Position numbers and translations under genes: made by a program. A stretch of DNA of 64,000 bases from assembly GCA_017936545.1 (NCBI GenBank), contig JAGBFJ010000056.1, forward strand, positions 1-64,000, in the 5' to 3' direction. Within the stretch, counting starts at the first letter, position 1; each line of letters starts with the position of its first letter. The notes under the pieces are model-generated. The model was not told the DNA's origin, ran no database searches, and saw nothing but the letters and a program-made list of their open reading frames with translations. The DNA comes from Sutterella sp. (GTDB lineage Bacteria > Pseudomonadota > Gammaproteobacteria > Burkholderiales > Burkholderiaceae_F). Below, one piece after another: positions 1 through 8,170 of this stretch.

Positions 1-183
1 AAAAAAGTTGATCGGATTTTCGAAATCTACAAATGAAACTCCGAAACGGACCGCGGAAAGACGGCTTCAGGCTGACGCCGAAGCGCTGCAGGGCTTGGTA
101 TCCGTTCGTTTCGGTATGACACGCGGACAGAGCCGCTCTGCTAGTATGGGATTCCTTGATTTGTGCATCAGCCGGACATTCCC

Positions 184-675
184 ATGACTCATCTTCCCAC
201 CGTTTTGAGGCGAATCCTCCCCGCAGCAGGCGCGGTCTTCGCATGTCTGCTTTCGGGCTGCCAGAGTCTCGGAGGTCCTCGGGAGTCCATTCCGGCTGAC
301 GCCATGACGCGGCCCGTCGATCTCACGACGGTCTGTGTTCTTCGAAATCCCGATGTCAAGAGCAGTCAGCTCGTGAAGGCGGTCGACGAGGGCATCCGAA
401 GTTCGGGCAGTGAAGTGCGCCATATCGAACCCGGCGACGGTCCGCAGGCGTGCTCGTTCGTGCTGACCTACACCGTGGAAACGCACGGGCAGGCAGTGAC
501 CGCAGTGGTGTTCCAGACTTTTGAAAACAGCATCCCTCGTCTGGAGGCCAGAGGAGAGGCGGGCGGCGGCAGAGCCATTACCTATGACAATGCGGCTGCT
601 TATGCTGCGGAGCTGATGCGCCGTACCAAAAAGCGTCTCGGCATCAGGATGACAGCAGCTCCGGGCAGACCCTGA
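184..675 (+). CDS. putative outer-membrane lipoprotein
   Basis: A predicted lipoprotein of 163 residues when read from the ATG at 184; another ATG lies seven codons upstream at 163. The N-terminus has two arginines, a hydrophobic stretch and a clear lipobox (LLSGC) with the cysteine at residue 26, so it should be lipidated and held in a membrane facing the periplasm. The mature part has no motif I recognise; it alternates short charged and hydrophobic segments and ends in a basic tail. Its 3' end overlaps the convergent gene on the other strand by about 32 bases, so one of the two ends may be mis-called. The function is unknown. The lipoprotein call is well supported by the signal sequence. 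Confidence 0.7.
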   Translation: MTHLPTVLRRILPAAGAVFACLLSGCQSLGGPRESIPADAMTRPVDLTTVCVLRNPDVKSSQLVKAVDEGIRSSGSEVRHIEPGDGPQACSFVLTYTVETHGQAVTAVVFQTFENSIPRLEARGEAGGGRAITYDNAAAYAAELMRRTKKRLGIRMTAAPGRP

Positions 676-1096
676 CGGAGATTCTTGCGCCTGCCGGCAT
701 GATCGGACGCGTTTTCGTTCGGCTACGAGCCGGCAGCTGGGTGCCGTATTCGCCTGCGACGGCTTCGGCGACGGCTGAGCGGACCGAAGCATCGCCTCGG
801 AGCCATTGCCGCAGATAGCGGTCTACCTGTGATTTTGCCGCGTACGATTCTTTGGCGAGACTGAAGACGGCATCCACGGCGGCGCTGACCATGACGCACT
901 CGCGGACGGATTTTTCTTTGCTCAGCGTCTTGAGCGATTCGATGAGGCCGGCGGACACGCCGGCTCGTGCCAGACCGGCGAACGTCTGGGGAAACGCCGA
1001 TTTATCCATGGCACGGAAATGATTCAGCACGATGTCGAGCGGACTCGGAATGAGGCTCCGCAGGGCGGCCTCCAGAGAAAATATGCACTTTGTCAT
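644..1096 (-). CDS. hypothetical protein, helical
   Basis: A 150-residue reading frame, rich in alanine, serine and leucine and predicted mostly helical by eye, with no signal peptide or membrane segment. I do not recognise the family. The ATG at 1096 has no convincing ribosome binding site; in-frame ATGs further in are alternatives. It converges with the lipoprotein gene and overlaps its end by about 32 bases. Codon choice resembles that of neighbouring genes, which favours a real gene, but the weak start and the overlap keep confidence moderate. Confidence 0.45.
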   Translation of the reverse strand: MTKCIFSLEAALRSLIPSPLDIVLNHFRAMDKSAFPQTFAGLARAGVSAGLIESLKTLSKEKSVRECVMVSAAVDAVFSLAKESYAAKSQVDRYLRQWLRGDASVRSAVAEAVAGEYGTQLPARSRTKTRPIMPAGARISVRVCPELLSS

Positions 1097-1471
1097 GGTC
1101 GGAATGGGGGTGCCGTTCGGTTGAGGAATTCGGCGGGGGCGCGCTGAAACGCGAAGCCCTGCCGTTCCGACAGAAAGTATCGCGGGAAATTCATCCTCCC
1201 GTCGGACTATTCATGCTTTTTCTGATCCGAGATAAAAGTGGAGCGCTAAAAATGATCTTTGATCCTCATCTTTTCTAAAAATTCCATAAAGAGCAAAATA
1301 ATTCGATTGAATTTCAACTGACGGGCGGCCGTCGTATTGCTGGTTTAGAATGAGAATGATTTTCATTATTGGTTTTTTGTCCGTCTGAAACGGACGAGCG
1401 ACGGAAACCCGGCGGTATTTGCCCGATGCTTCACCTGGCACGCCCCGGGGCTTCGGGAGGAGGTCATCAGT
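1097..1471. other. 375-base intergenic region, mostly empty
   Basis: No convincing gene here. The stretch from about 1240 to 1370 is AT-rich compared with the surrounding sequence and ends in the Fur-like site at 1352-1370. A 62-codon frame at 1090-1278 has no ribosome binding site or recognisable content and is not called. Confidence 0.6.
1352..1370. promoter_or_regulatory. Fur box
   Basis: The 19-base sequence GAGAATGATTTTCATTATT matches the classical Fur box (GATAATGATAATCATTATC) at about 15 of 19 positions and has the expected dyad symmetry. It sits about 100 bases upstream of the small gene at 1472 in an AT-rich segment, where a promoter would be expected, so the cluster at 1472-2393 is probably repressed when iron is plentiful. 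The match is read directly from the sequence; regulation is inferred. Confidence 0.75.
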
Positions 1472-1654
1472 ATGAATCAGACAACGAAATATGGGCTCTT
1501 CTTTCTCGGCGGCGTCGAAAGCGTGCGCGAAGACATTGCCGATGCGGCGGCTGAGGCTCAGGTCAAGACTCAGGAAAAGAAGGCGAAGGCTGAAGAAGCC
1601 GCCGCTGCCGTCGCGGAAACTCGTGAAACTGCTGTGCAGCAGACCGCAGCCTGA
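1472..1654 (+). CDS. small helical protein downstream of Fur box
   Basis: A 60-residue protein with a strong Shine-Dalgarno sequence (gggagg, ending 10 bases before the ATG). Residues 1-16 form a short hydrophobic segment (KYGLFFLGGV) and the remainder is an alanine/glutamate/lysine-rich helix that could form a coiled coil. The pattern recalls small DUF6110-type proteins found next to metal-transporting P-type ATPases, but the usual longer membrane part is missing, as if the N-terminal segment had been joined directly to the helical tail. That family link is tentative. It is the first gene of a short co-directional cluster behind the Fur box and may help in iron-responsive membrane physiology. 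Confidence 0.6.
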   Translation: MNQTTKYGLFFLGGVESVREDIADAAAEAQVKTQEKKAKAEEAAAAVAETRETAVQQTAA

Positions 1655-1759
1655 TCGCCGGACTCGGACACAGCACATGCAGTTTCCGAATGCCGATGCG
1701 CTGCTTGGACTGATCGAGAGTTATGCGGGCATGCTCGGCACGGATGCGGCTCAGCCGCC

Positions 1760-2062
1760 GTGCGCGGACTCGGACGGGGAAGGCGCCGTCTGCGCGTGTG
1801 CGGGACGAGCGCCAAGGCGATCGATGTCGGCGCCGTCCGCGTCTTTGGAGAGGCCGCACGCCTCCTGATGCCGGCGGCCTACGCACACGCTTCGGGCCGT
1901 GCGGCCAGAACGCTGCAGAACCGCTCGATGCTGGGGCTGCTTCTGCTGAGCGTCGGCGCGCTTTACTGGCGCACGACGCAGATGCGGACCCATGTCTGGG
2001 CGGGCGGCGCTTTTCTGGCGCTTCTCGGACTGCATCTGATCCAGCACCGCCGCGTGCTCTGA
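1760..2062 (+). CDS. small membrane protein, start uncertain or frameshifted
   Basis: A 100-residue frame from a GTG at 1760, with two hydrophobic segments at about residues 55-68 and 78-92 that look like membrane helices and a basic C-terminal end (HRRVL). The GTG has no ribosome binding site, and there is no other start upstream before the in-frame stop at 1652. A better-looking start, the ATG at 1677, opens a different frame that runs until about 1868, and the two frames overlap. Either these are two overlapping small genes, or a single gene of about 128 codons has a frameshift between roughly 1750 and 1865. The product is probably an inner-membrane protein of unknown function in the Fur-box cluster. 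Confidence 0.45.
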   Translation: MRGLGRGRRRLRVCGTSAKAIDVGAVRVFGEAARLLMPAAYAHASGRAARTLQNRSMLGLLLLSVGALYWRTTQMRTHVWAGGAFLALLGLHLIQHRRVL

Positions 2063-2072
2063 GGAGGACGGT

Positions 2073-2393
2073 TTGCTGAAGACGATGCTGAAGATCCTGA
2101 CGGTGGCTGCGCTTGCCGTGCTGCTGTTGTCCGCGCTTGCCGCAGTCGCCGCACTGCTTCTTTACGGCATCGTGCTGGCAGCGGCAGCGCTGCTGATCGC
2201 CTTTCTGGCCTCGCCCGAGGAATTCCGCGCCATCTGCCGGGTCTTCGCCGATCGTGTGGACGGCTGGCTCGGAAGGCTTGAAGCCCTCTGGAAGTCGGTT
2301 CGCGAAACGCTCGACCGATGGGGCGAACGGGAAATGGCACGTCGGGACCCGGCTGAAGAATCCGGAGGATCCGTTCCGCCGGACCGCAGCTGA
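2073..2393 (+). CDS. small membrane protein with TTG start
   Basis: A 106-residue protein starting at TTG 2073, chosen because a strong ribosome binding site (gaggagg, 2061-2067) lies five bases upstream; the next in-frame ATG at 2085 is the alternative. The first 48 residues are one long hydrophobic stretch, enough for two membrane helices, and the remainder is a charged amphipathic tail that should lie in the cytoplasm. It follows the previous frame by 10 bases and ends 8 bases before the convergent HxlR gene, so it is the last member of the Fur-box cluster. No family is recognised. Confidence 0.6.
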   Translation: MLKTMLKILTVAALAVLLLSALAAVAALLLYGIVLAAAALLIAFLASPEEFRAICRVFADRVDGWLGRLEALWKSVRETLDRWGEREMARRDPAEESGGSVPPDRS

Positions 2394-2401
2394 CCGTCTG
2401 T

Positions 2402-2836
2402 TCAGCGCCCGCAGCAGGATCGTCCCTGAAGAGTCTGTTCGCCGCCCGTCTGAGGCTCGTCCTCGGCGGGCGGTTTCATTGAGCACCCGACGGGACGGTT
2501 CCGGCTTTCGAGATAGCTTCTGCCCCATCGGTACATGGCGCTCAGAATCGGACGGATGGATTCGCCGGCGGGCGTCAGGGAGTATTCGACCTTCGGAGGA
2601 ACGACGGGATAGATTCTGCGCGTCAGCAGGCCGTCTGCTTCGAGTTCGCGAAGCTGTTGCGTCAGCATTTTCGGCGTCGCAGCAGGAACCGCCCTCCGAA
2701 GTTCGCTGTAGCGCATGGTGCCTTCCAACAGGTTCCAGAGGATCAGCGCCTTGTGGCGGCCGCCGATGAGAGAAAGCGTCAGCGCCACGGGACACTGCGG
2801 TTTGCCCGAAGGCGTGCGATCATCCTGAAATGTCAC
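2402..2836 (-). CDS. HxlR-family transcriptional regulator
   Basis: A 144-residue winged-helix regulator of the HxlR/MarR-like type. It has the family hallmarks: a cysteine near the N-terminus (C15, in QCPV), then the [10 protein letters not shown] segment, the R-Y-S-E-L-R-R recognition-helix region, the [13 protein letters not shown] segment and the wing ([11 protein letters not shown]). HxlR proteins are cytoplasmic dimers that often sense reactive aldehydes, quinones or oxidants through the conserved cysteine. It is transcribed divergently from the copper ATPase with only 71 bases between the starts, so it probably controls copA, itself or both. The C-terminal tail ([17 protein letters not shown]) continues past the usual domain and ends in a cysteine pair (CC). 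Confidence 0.85.
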   Translation of the reverse strand: MTFQDDRTPSGKPQCPVALTLSLIGGRHKALILWNLLEGTMRYSELRRAVPAATPKMLTQQLRELEADGLLTRRIYPVVPPKVEYSLTPAGESIRPILSAMYRWGRSYLESRNRPVGCSMKPPAEDEPQTGGEQTLQGRSCCGR

Positions 2837-2907
2837 GTCGGAACTCCACGGTATCTTTTTGGAAACTATATTCCTTTTCAGTGCGTTCTTGTAAAAAGGG
2901 AACCGCT
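2837..2907. promoter_or_regulatory. shared hxlR/copA promoter region
   Basis: The 71 bases between the divergent HxlR and copA starts must hold both promoters. An imperfect dyad, GGAAACTATATTCC (about 2861-2874), is the best operator candidate, and TATATT inside it could act as a -10 for copA. A CueR-type operator with a 19-base spacer was looked for and not found, which points to HxlR rather than a MerR protein as the local regulator. The site is inferred from position only. Confidence 0.35.
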
Positions 2908-5508
2908 ATGTATACTCATTCAACATTAATGAAAAAGCCTGTCGGGAGTTCGAAATCCGTGCGCACTGAGCAGTTTGACATTACCGGGATGAGCTGTGCC
3001 GCCTGTTCGGCACGCGTTGAAAAGGCGGTTTCGAAGCTTGACGGATGCGAGTTCGCGGAAGTGAATCTGCTTCGCAATTCGCTTCGCATGACGTATGACG
3101 AAACCAGACTGTCGGCCGCCGACATCGAGCGCGCCGTTGCCGATGCCGGGTACGGCGCGTCGCTTCACGGAAGCGGTAAGCGCCCGGCCGAGGCCGTCTC
3201 CGGACCGGCGGCGGCCGTCGAAGCGGATTCCCCGGAAGCGGCGCGAAGGAGGCTCTGGGCCTCGTTTGCCTTTTTGATGCCGCTCTGCTGGCTCTCCATG
3301 GGCGGCATGATGGGACTGCCGCTTCCCGACATGCTCTCGGGCATCGGCCATGCGCCGGAGATGGCCTTTACGCAGTTTCTGCTGACGCTTCCCGTTCTGC
3401 TGATCAACCGCCGCTATTTCGTGAACGGCTTCCGAGCGCTCTTGAGCGGTGCGCCGAACATGGACAGCCTGATCGCCGTCGGGTCGGGCGCGGCCGTTGT
3501 TTTCGGCGTTTATGTGATCTATCGTCTGATGGGGGCGGCAGCCGTTCACGACGAGCATCATCTGGCCCATTTTGGACACAGCCTCTATTTCGAAGGGGCC
3601 GCGATGATCGTGACGCTGATTTCGCTCGGCAAATATTTCGAAGCCGGCGCCAAACGGCGCACGGCCGAAGCTGTGACCGCCCTCATGAAGCTGGCGCCAG
3701 CCAGAGCGACGGTCGTCCGAGACGGGCGTGAAGTGTCGGTCAATGCCGCCGACGTCGCATCGGGCGACACCGTGATCGTGAAGACCGGAGAAACCGTTCC
3801 GGTTGATGGCGTCGTGACGCAGGGGGCCGGCGTCGTCAATGAGTCCGCCGTCACGGGAGAAAGTCTGCCTGTCGAAAAAACGGAGGGCTCGACCGTGACG
3901 GGCGCGACGCTGCTTGAGGCCGGCTGCATCCGCATGCGGGCAACGCGCGTCGGAGACGACACGGTGCTTTCCCAGATCATCCGGCTGGTGGATGAGGCGA
4001 CGGCTTCCAAGGCGCCTGTTGCAAGACTGGCCGACCGCGTCAGCGGCATCTTTGTTCCTGCCGTCATCGGCATTGCGTTTCTGACATTTGCCGGCTGGCT
4101 GCTCGCGGGAGAAAGTCTGGAGTTTGCGCTGACCTGCGCGATCAGCGTTCTGGTGATTTCCTGCCCCTGTGCGCTCGGACTGGCGACTCCGACCGCCGTG
4201 ATGGTCGGCATGGGACGGGGTGCTTCGCTCGGCGTTCTCTTCAAGCATGCCGAAGGTCTTGAACGTCTTCGCAGCGTGAAGACCTTCGTGCTCGATAAGA
4301 CGGGAACGGTGACGGAAGGAAGGCCCGAGGTCGTCCGGATTGTGCCCGCGGCGCCCGGACTGGATGCGGTGCTTCTGATGGTGGCCGCCGCTGCGGAGAA
4401 ACCGTCCGAGCATCCGCTCGCCGGCGCCGTGGTCCGAGAGGCGGAGAGACGGGGACTTCCGATTCAGGAGGCAGAGAGCTTTCAGCAGATGCCAGGCGGC
4501 GTGACCGCCGACATTTCGGGTACACGCTGTGCGGTGGGAAGCGCCGCGCTGATGGCTTCGCTCGGGATTGAAGTGGGCGAAGCGTTGGCTGTTCAGGCAG
4601 AGGCGGCCGCTGCGGAAGGCGCAACACCGCTCTTCGCAGCATCGGGCGGTCAGGTGCTCGGCATGATCGCGCCTGCCGACAGAGTGAGGCCGACGAGTGC
4701 CGCCGCCGTGCGCGCGCTTCGGGCCCGGGGCCTGCGCGTCGTCATGCTGACCGGGGACAATGCGCGGACGGCAAAAGCCGTCGCCGGACGGGCGGGCATC
4801 GATGAGAAGGACGTTATAGCCGGCGTGCGGCCGGGAGAAAAGGCTGCGCACGTGCGCCGTCTTCAGCAGGAAGGTCCCTGCGCCATGGTCGGCGACGGCG
4901 TCAACGACGCGCCGGCACTGGCGCAGTCGGATGTTGGTCTTGCCATCGGCGCCGGTACGGACGTGGCCCGTGCGAGTGCTGACGTCGTTCTGATGAGAAG
5001 CACGCTGGCCGGCGCAGTCGACGCGTATGATCTTTCATGCGCGACCATGCGCAACATTCGCCAGAATCTCTTCTGGGCCTTTTTTTACAACGCTGCCGGC
5101 ATTCCGGTGGCGGCGGGCATGCTCTGGCCCGCTTTCGGGCTGCTTCTTAATCCGATGATTGCGGCGGCGGCCATGAGCATGAGTTCCGTCAGCGTCGTCA
5201 CGAACGCGCTGCGTCTGCGTTTCTTCAAGTCCGCAAGCCTGCCGGATGAAATGCCGGATGAGGCCGAGGACAGTACTTCTGGGAGCAAAATGATGGAAAA
5301 GGTGATTCATATCGAAGGCATGCACTGCGGCCACTGCACCGCGGCGGTTGAAAAAGCGCTTCGCGCGCTGCCCGGCGTTCAGGAAGTCGAGGTGAGCCTT
5401 GAGAAAAACGAGGCCCGCGTCAAGGCTGCGGCAGGCTGTTCAGACGTCATGCTCGCTGCCGTCGTCACCGGTGCGGGCTTTAAGGTGACCGGCATCGAGA
5501 CGCTTTAA
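2908..5508 (+). CDS. copA: copper-exporting P1B-type ATPase with extra C-terminal HMA domain
   Basis: An 866-residue copper-transporting ATPase that pumps Cu(I) out of the cytoplasm using ATP. The start at ATG 2908 is preceded by an aaggga ribosome binding site. Domains in order: an N-terminal heavy-metal-associated domain with C30-x-x-C33 (GMSCAACS), eight expected membrane helices, the transport motif CPC at 419-421, the phosphorylation site DKTGT with D463, the HP motif (SEHPLA) and the GDGVNDAP hinge, then a second HMA domain with C807-x-x-C810 (GMHCGHC) at the very C-terminus. The C-terminal HMA domain is unusual for CopA; it resembles a stand-alone CopZ chaperone fused on, and a possible internal start precedes it (see findings). 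A terminator follows. Confidence 0.93.
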   Translation: MYTHSTLMKKPVGSSKSVRTEQFDITGMSCAACSARVEKAVSKLDGCEFAEVNLLRNSLRMTYDETRLSAADIERAVADAGYGASLHGSGKRPAEAVSGPAAAVEADSPEAARRRLWASFAFLMPLCWLSMGGMMGLPLPDMLSGIGHAPEMAFTQFLLTLPVLLINRRYFVNGFRALLSGAPNMDSLIAVGSGAAVVFGVYVIYRLMGAAAVHDEHHLAHFGHSLYFEGAAMIVTLISLGKYFEAGAKRRTAEAVTALMKLAPARATVVRDGREVSVNAADVASGDTVIVKTGETVPVDGVVTQGAGVVNESAVTGESLPVEKTEGSTVTGATLLEAGCIRMRATRVGDDTVLSQIIRLVDEATASKAPVARLADRVSGIFVPAVIGIAFLTFAGWLLAGESLEFALTCAISVLVISCPCALGLATPTAVMVGMGRGASLGVLFKHAEGLERLRSVKTFVLDKTGTVTEGRPEVVRIVPAAPGLDAVLLMVAAAAEKPSEHPLAGAVVREAERRGLPIQEAESFQQMPGGVTADISGTRCAVGSAALMASLGIEVGEALAVQAEAAAAEGATPLFAASGGQVLGMIAPADRVRPTSAAAVRALRARGLRVVMLTGDNARTAKAVAGRAGIDEKDVIAGVRPGEKAAHVRRLQQEGPCAMVGDGVNDAPALAQSDVGLAIGAGTDVARASADVVLMRSTLAGAVDAYDLSCATMRNIRQNLFWAFFYNAAGIPVAAGMLWPAFGLLLNPMIAAAAMSMSSVSVVTNALRLRFFKSASLPDEMPDEAEDSTSGSKMMEKVIHIEGMHCGHCTAAVEKALRALPGVQEVEVSLEKNEARVKAAAGCSDVMLAAVVTGAGFKVTGIETL

Positions 5509-5525
5509 AATATTTTCCGAATCCG

Positions 5526-5553
5526 GCGGACAGTTTCGGCTGTCCGCTTTTTT
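5526..5553 (+). terminator. rho-independent terminator of copA
   Basis: The inverted repeat gcggacag/ctgtccgc (8-base stem, six-base loop) is followed by six T residues. It lies 18 bases past the copA stop and 26 bases before the narX start, so it separates the two transcription units. Confidence 0.85.
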
Positions 5554-5578
5554 CGCGCTCGTTTTTCGGATCTGCCGC

Positions 5579-7369
5579 ATGCTTCTCAAATTCATCGCCT
5601 GGGTTCGTGGTTCCATCGCCCGTCAGTTTCAGCTCGTTTTCGGAACGATCACTCTTCTGATGATGCTGGTGGCGCTGCCCGCCATCGTTCTTACCGAACT
5701 GTCCACCGGATCGGGCGGGGCCATCAATGTCTCGGGCAGCATGCGCATGCAGAGTTACAAGCTGGCGCTCGCCGTCGCTGATCCGTTCAGCGACTTTGAA
5801 GCGCGGGAACTCAAGACCACGCGCGCCTGCGAGGAATTCGGCGCAAAGCTCGTGAGCCGGGGACTTCTCAACGGCATTCAGCAGACGGAGGGCGACGAGG
5901 CCTACCGGCAGTACAAGGCGCTCAAGGCCCGTTTCGAAAACGACATCCGCCCGCTCGCCGAAGCGAGCATTCGGAATTTTGAAGCCAGACGGCGGATCGT
6001 GACTGAGATTCCGAGCTTCGTCGAAGACGTGGACCGTTTTGTTCAGACGCTGGAAACCGGGCTCAATGAACGTCTGGCGCTCCTCAAATGGCTGCTTGCC
6101 GTCATTCTGAGCGGTGCGCTTGGCGTAAGCTGGCTGATGCTCCGGGTCATGAAAAAAAGCATTTTCGAACCGATTTCCGAAATCGGCTCGGCAGCCAACG
6201 CCGTGCGCAGGGGCGATTTCTCCGTCAGAGCGAGAGTCGGCGTTCCCAATGAAATTGGGCGGCTCAGTTCCGCCTTCAACTACATGGTCGACGAGCTGGG
6301 ACGCCTCTACGGCAACCTTGAGGCGGAAGTGGCACGCAAAACTCGGGATCTCAACCGCCGCAACGAAGGTCTTCAGCTTCTGAGCCGCGTCGGTCAGTCG
6401 GTCCGATACGGGGAGCGCTTTGAGGCGGAAGGCCTCAGTGCGATTCTGGACGAGGCCTGCCGGCTGATGGAGGCGGAAGGCGCCTGCGTGCGCGTGGGTG
6501 CCGGAGAGTCGTCTTATGTGCTCGCGAAGAGCAGCGGCTGGGACGCCATGGACCGCGTCGTCATTCAGACGGTGGCGCTTTCCGAAACCACACCGCAGGC
6601 CGGCATGCTTGAACTCGGTTTTCACGCCGAATCGCTGGAAAAATGGCAGACCGACCTCAGTCTGGCGCTGGCGCAGTCAGTCGGGCGCAGCATCGAACGC
6701 GTGACGCGGCAGCTGGACGACCGCCGTCTTGCGGTGCTTGAAGAGCGTTCGACCATCGCCCGGGAACTTCACGATTCGATTGCGCAGTCGCTTTCCTTTT
6801 CCCGCATTCAGATGCACCGGCTCAAGATTTTCGTCGAACGCAATGAGCCGAGAGACAAGGTGCTTTCCACGGTCAACGAGCTCTCTCAGGGTATTTCCAC
6901 GGCTTATTCCCAGCTTCGCGAAGTGCTTACGGCATTCAGACTTCAGATCAGCAGCGCGGGGCTGAACGGAGCGATCGAAGAAACGACCGACGAATTCCGA
7001 AACCGAACCGGGCTTCCCGTGACAGTGAGAAACACGCTGGTCGGCATCGAGCTTTCGCCCAACGAACAGGTCCACGTCATCCACATTCTGCGCGAGGCCC
7101 TGATCAATGTGGAAAAGCATGCCAGGGCGACGGAAATACTGGTGACGATGTCCCGCAGAGAGAGCGGCGCAGTCGTCCTGACCGTCGAAGACAACGGCGT
7201 CGGCATTCCGGAGCAGGCGGGCCGCTACCGTCATTTCGGACTGACGATCATGCGCGAACGAGCGGAGGCCCTGGGAGGCGAACTCACCATCGAACGAGCT
7301 GCGCCCGAGGGCGGAACACGCGTAATCCTTACCGTCCCGCACGGAAACTCCGGCGAACAAAAACGGTAA
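5579..7369 (+). CDS. narX: nitrate/nitrite sensor histidine kinase
   Basis: A 596-residue membrane sensor kinase of the NarX/NarQ type, which detects nitrate or nitrite in the periplasm and phosphorylates a NarL-family regulator. An N-terminal membrane helix (about residues 17-38) is followed by the conserved P-box (INVSGSMRMQSYKLALA, about 49-66) that binds nitrate. A second membrane helix lies at about 168-185, then a HAMP linker, a helical/GAF-like central region, the HisKA_3 dimerisation domain with the phospho-acceptor H398 (ARELHDSIAQSL), and an HATPase domain with DNGVGI (D538-N539). It is followed after 48 bases by narL and sits next to the convergent nap operon. NarX is favoured over NarQ by context only. 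Confidence 0.9.
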   Translation: MLLKFIAWVRGSIARQFQLVFGTITLLMMLVALPAIVLTELSTGSGGAINVSGSMRMQSYKLALAVADPFSDFEARELKTTRACEEFGAKLVSRGLLNGIQQTEGDEAYRQYKALKARFENDIRPLAEASIRNFEARRRIVTEIPSFVEDVDRFVQTLETGLNERLALLKWLLAVILSGALGVSWLMLRVMKKSIFEPISEIGSAANAVRRGDFSVRARVGVPNEIGRLSSAFNYMVDELGRLYGNLEAEVARKTRDLNRRNEGLQLLSRVGQSVRYGERFEAEGLSAILDEACRLMEAEGACVRVGAGESSYVLAKSSGWDAMDRVVIQTVALSETTPQAGMLELGFHAESLEKWQTDLSLALAQSVGRSIERVTRQLDDRRLAVLEERSTIARELHDSIAQSLSFSRIQMHRLKIFVERNEPRDKVLSTVNELSQGISTAYSQLREVLTAFRLQISSAGLNGAIEETTDEFRNRTGLPVTVRNTLVGIELSPNEQVHVIHILREALINVEKHARATEILVTMSRRESGAVVLTVEDNGVGIPEQAGRYRHFGLTIMRERAEALGGELTIERAAPEGGTRVILTVPHGNSGEQKR

Positions 7370-7417
7370 AATTACAAATGGTTCTGTGCATTTGTTGTTC
7401 TATCTGAGAGGAGAGTT

Positions 7418-8083
7418 ATGACGGAGAACGGCACGCATAAGGTAGTGGTCATCGACGACCATCCGCTTCTGAGGCGCGGCGTTCGGGAACTTCTGGACCT
7501 CGAGCCCAGCATCGAGGTGGTGGGAGAGGCCGGCACGCGTGAGGATGCGCTGGCGCTGGTGCGGCGTGTCGAACCCGATCTGACGATTCTGGACCTCAAC
7601 ATGAAGGGGAGTTCCGGCATAGAAATCCTCTCGACGCTCAAGGAAGAGGATCCGTCCCGGCGCATCGTCATTCTGACGGTCAGCGACTCCGGCAAGGACC
7701 TGACGGCCTGCATTCAGGCCGGCGCCGACGGCTATTTCCTCAAGGACATGGAGCCCGAGCAGTTCCTCGAGTGCATTCTTCAGACGCTGGAAGGCTACCT
7801 GATCGTCGATCAGTCGATGATGGCTTATCTCACCGCGTCTCTGCGCGCCAAGGCTTCCGGCCGTCCGCCCGAAAGACCGTCCCTGACCGGACGGGAAAGC
7901 GACGTGCTCGGTCTTATCGCAGAAGGCTGCACGAACAAAATGATTGCCCGAGAACTCAATATCTCGGACGGAACCGTGAAGGGGCACGTCAAGCATCTGC
8001 TCAAGAAGCTCGGCTTCAAGAGCCGAGTCGAGGCGGCCGTCTGGGCGACCCAGAACGGCATGGCAAGGCGTCAGACGAAGTAA
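7418..8083 (+). CDS. narL: nitrate/nitrite response regulator
   Basis: A 221-residue response regulator of the NarL/FixJ family. The receiver domain carries the acidic pair (VIDDHP), the phospho-acceptor D59 (LTILDLNMKG) and the conserved lysine (FLKDMEP). The C-terminal LuxR-type helix-turn-helix (LTGRESDVLGLIAEGCTNKM, then DGTVKGHVKHLLKKLG) lies at about residues 150-212. The ribosome binding site gagaggaga precedes the ATG. It is co-directional with narX and almost certainly its partner; it probably activates the nap operon, whose last gene converges on it. The two transcription units share a bidirectional terminator. Confidence 0.92.
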   Translation: MTENGTHKVVVIDDHPLLRRGVRELLDLEPSIEVVGEAGTREDALALVRRVEPDLTILDLNMKGSSGIEILSTLKEEDPSRRIVILTVSDSGKDLTACIQAGADGYFLKDMEPEQFLECILQTLEGYLIVDQSMMAYLTASLRAKASGRPPERPSLTGRESDVLGLIAEGCTNKMIARELNISDGTVKGHVKHLLKKLGFKSRVEAAVWATQNGMARRQTK

Positions 8084-8108
8084 GGTTTCTGAACCGTACA
8101 GCAAAAGG

Positions 8109-8142
8109 AAAGGCCGGATCCCGTCGGAGATCCGGCCTTTGT
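8109..8142. terminator. bidirectional terminator between narL and napB
   Basis: A perfect 10-base stem (aaggccggat/atccggcctt) with T or A runs on both sides lies between the convergent narL and napB genes and should stop transcription from both directions. Confidence 0.88.
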
Positions 8143-8170
8143 CACACTGGAGCCTCAGCGGAGGAGGACG

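Noticed and set aside
1090..1278. 62-codon frame upstream of the Fur box
   Set aside because: No ribosome binding site, no recognisable composition, and it runs into AT-rich promoter-like sequence.
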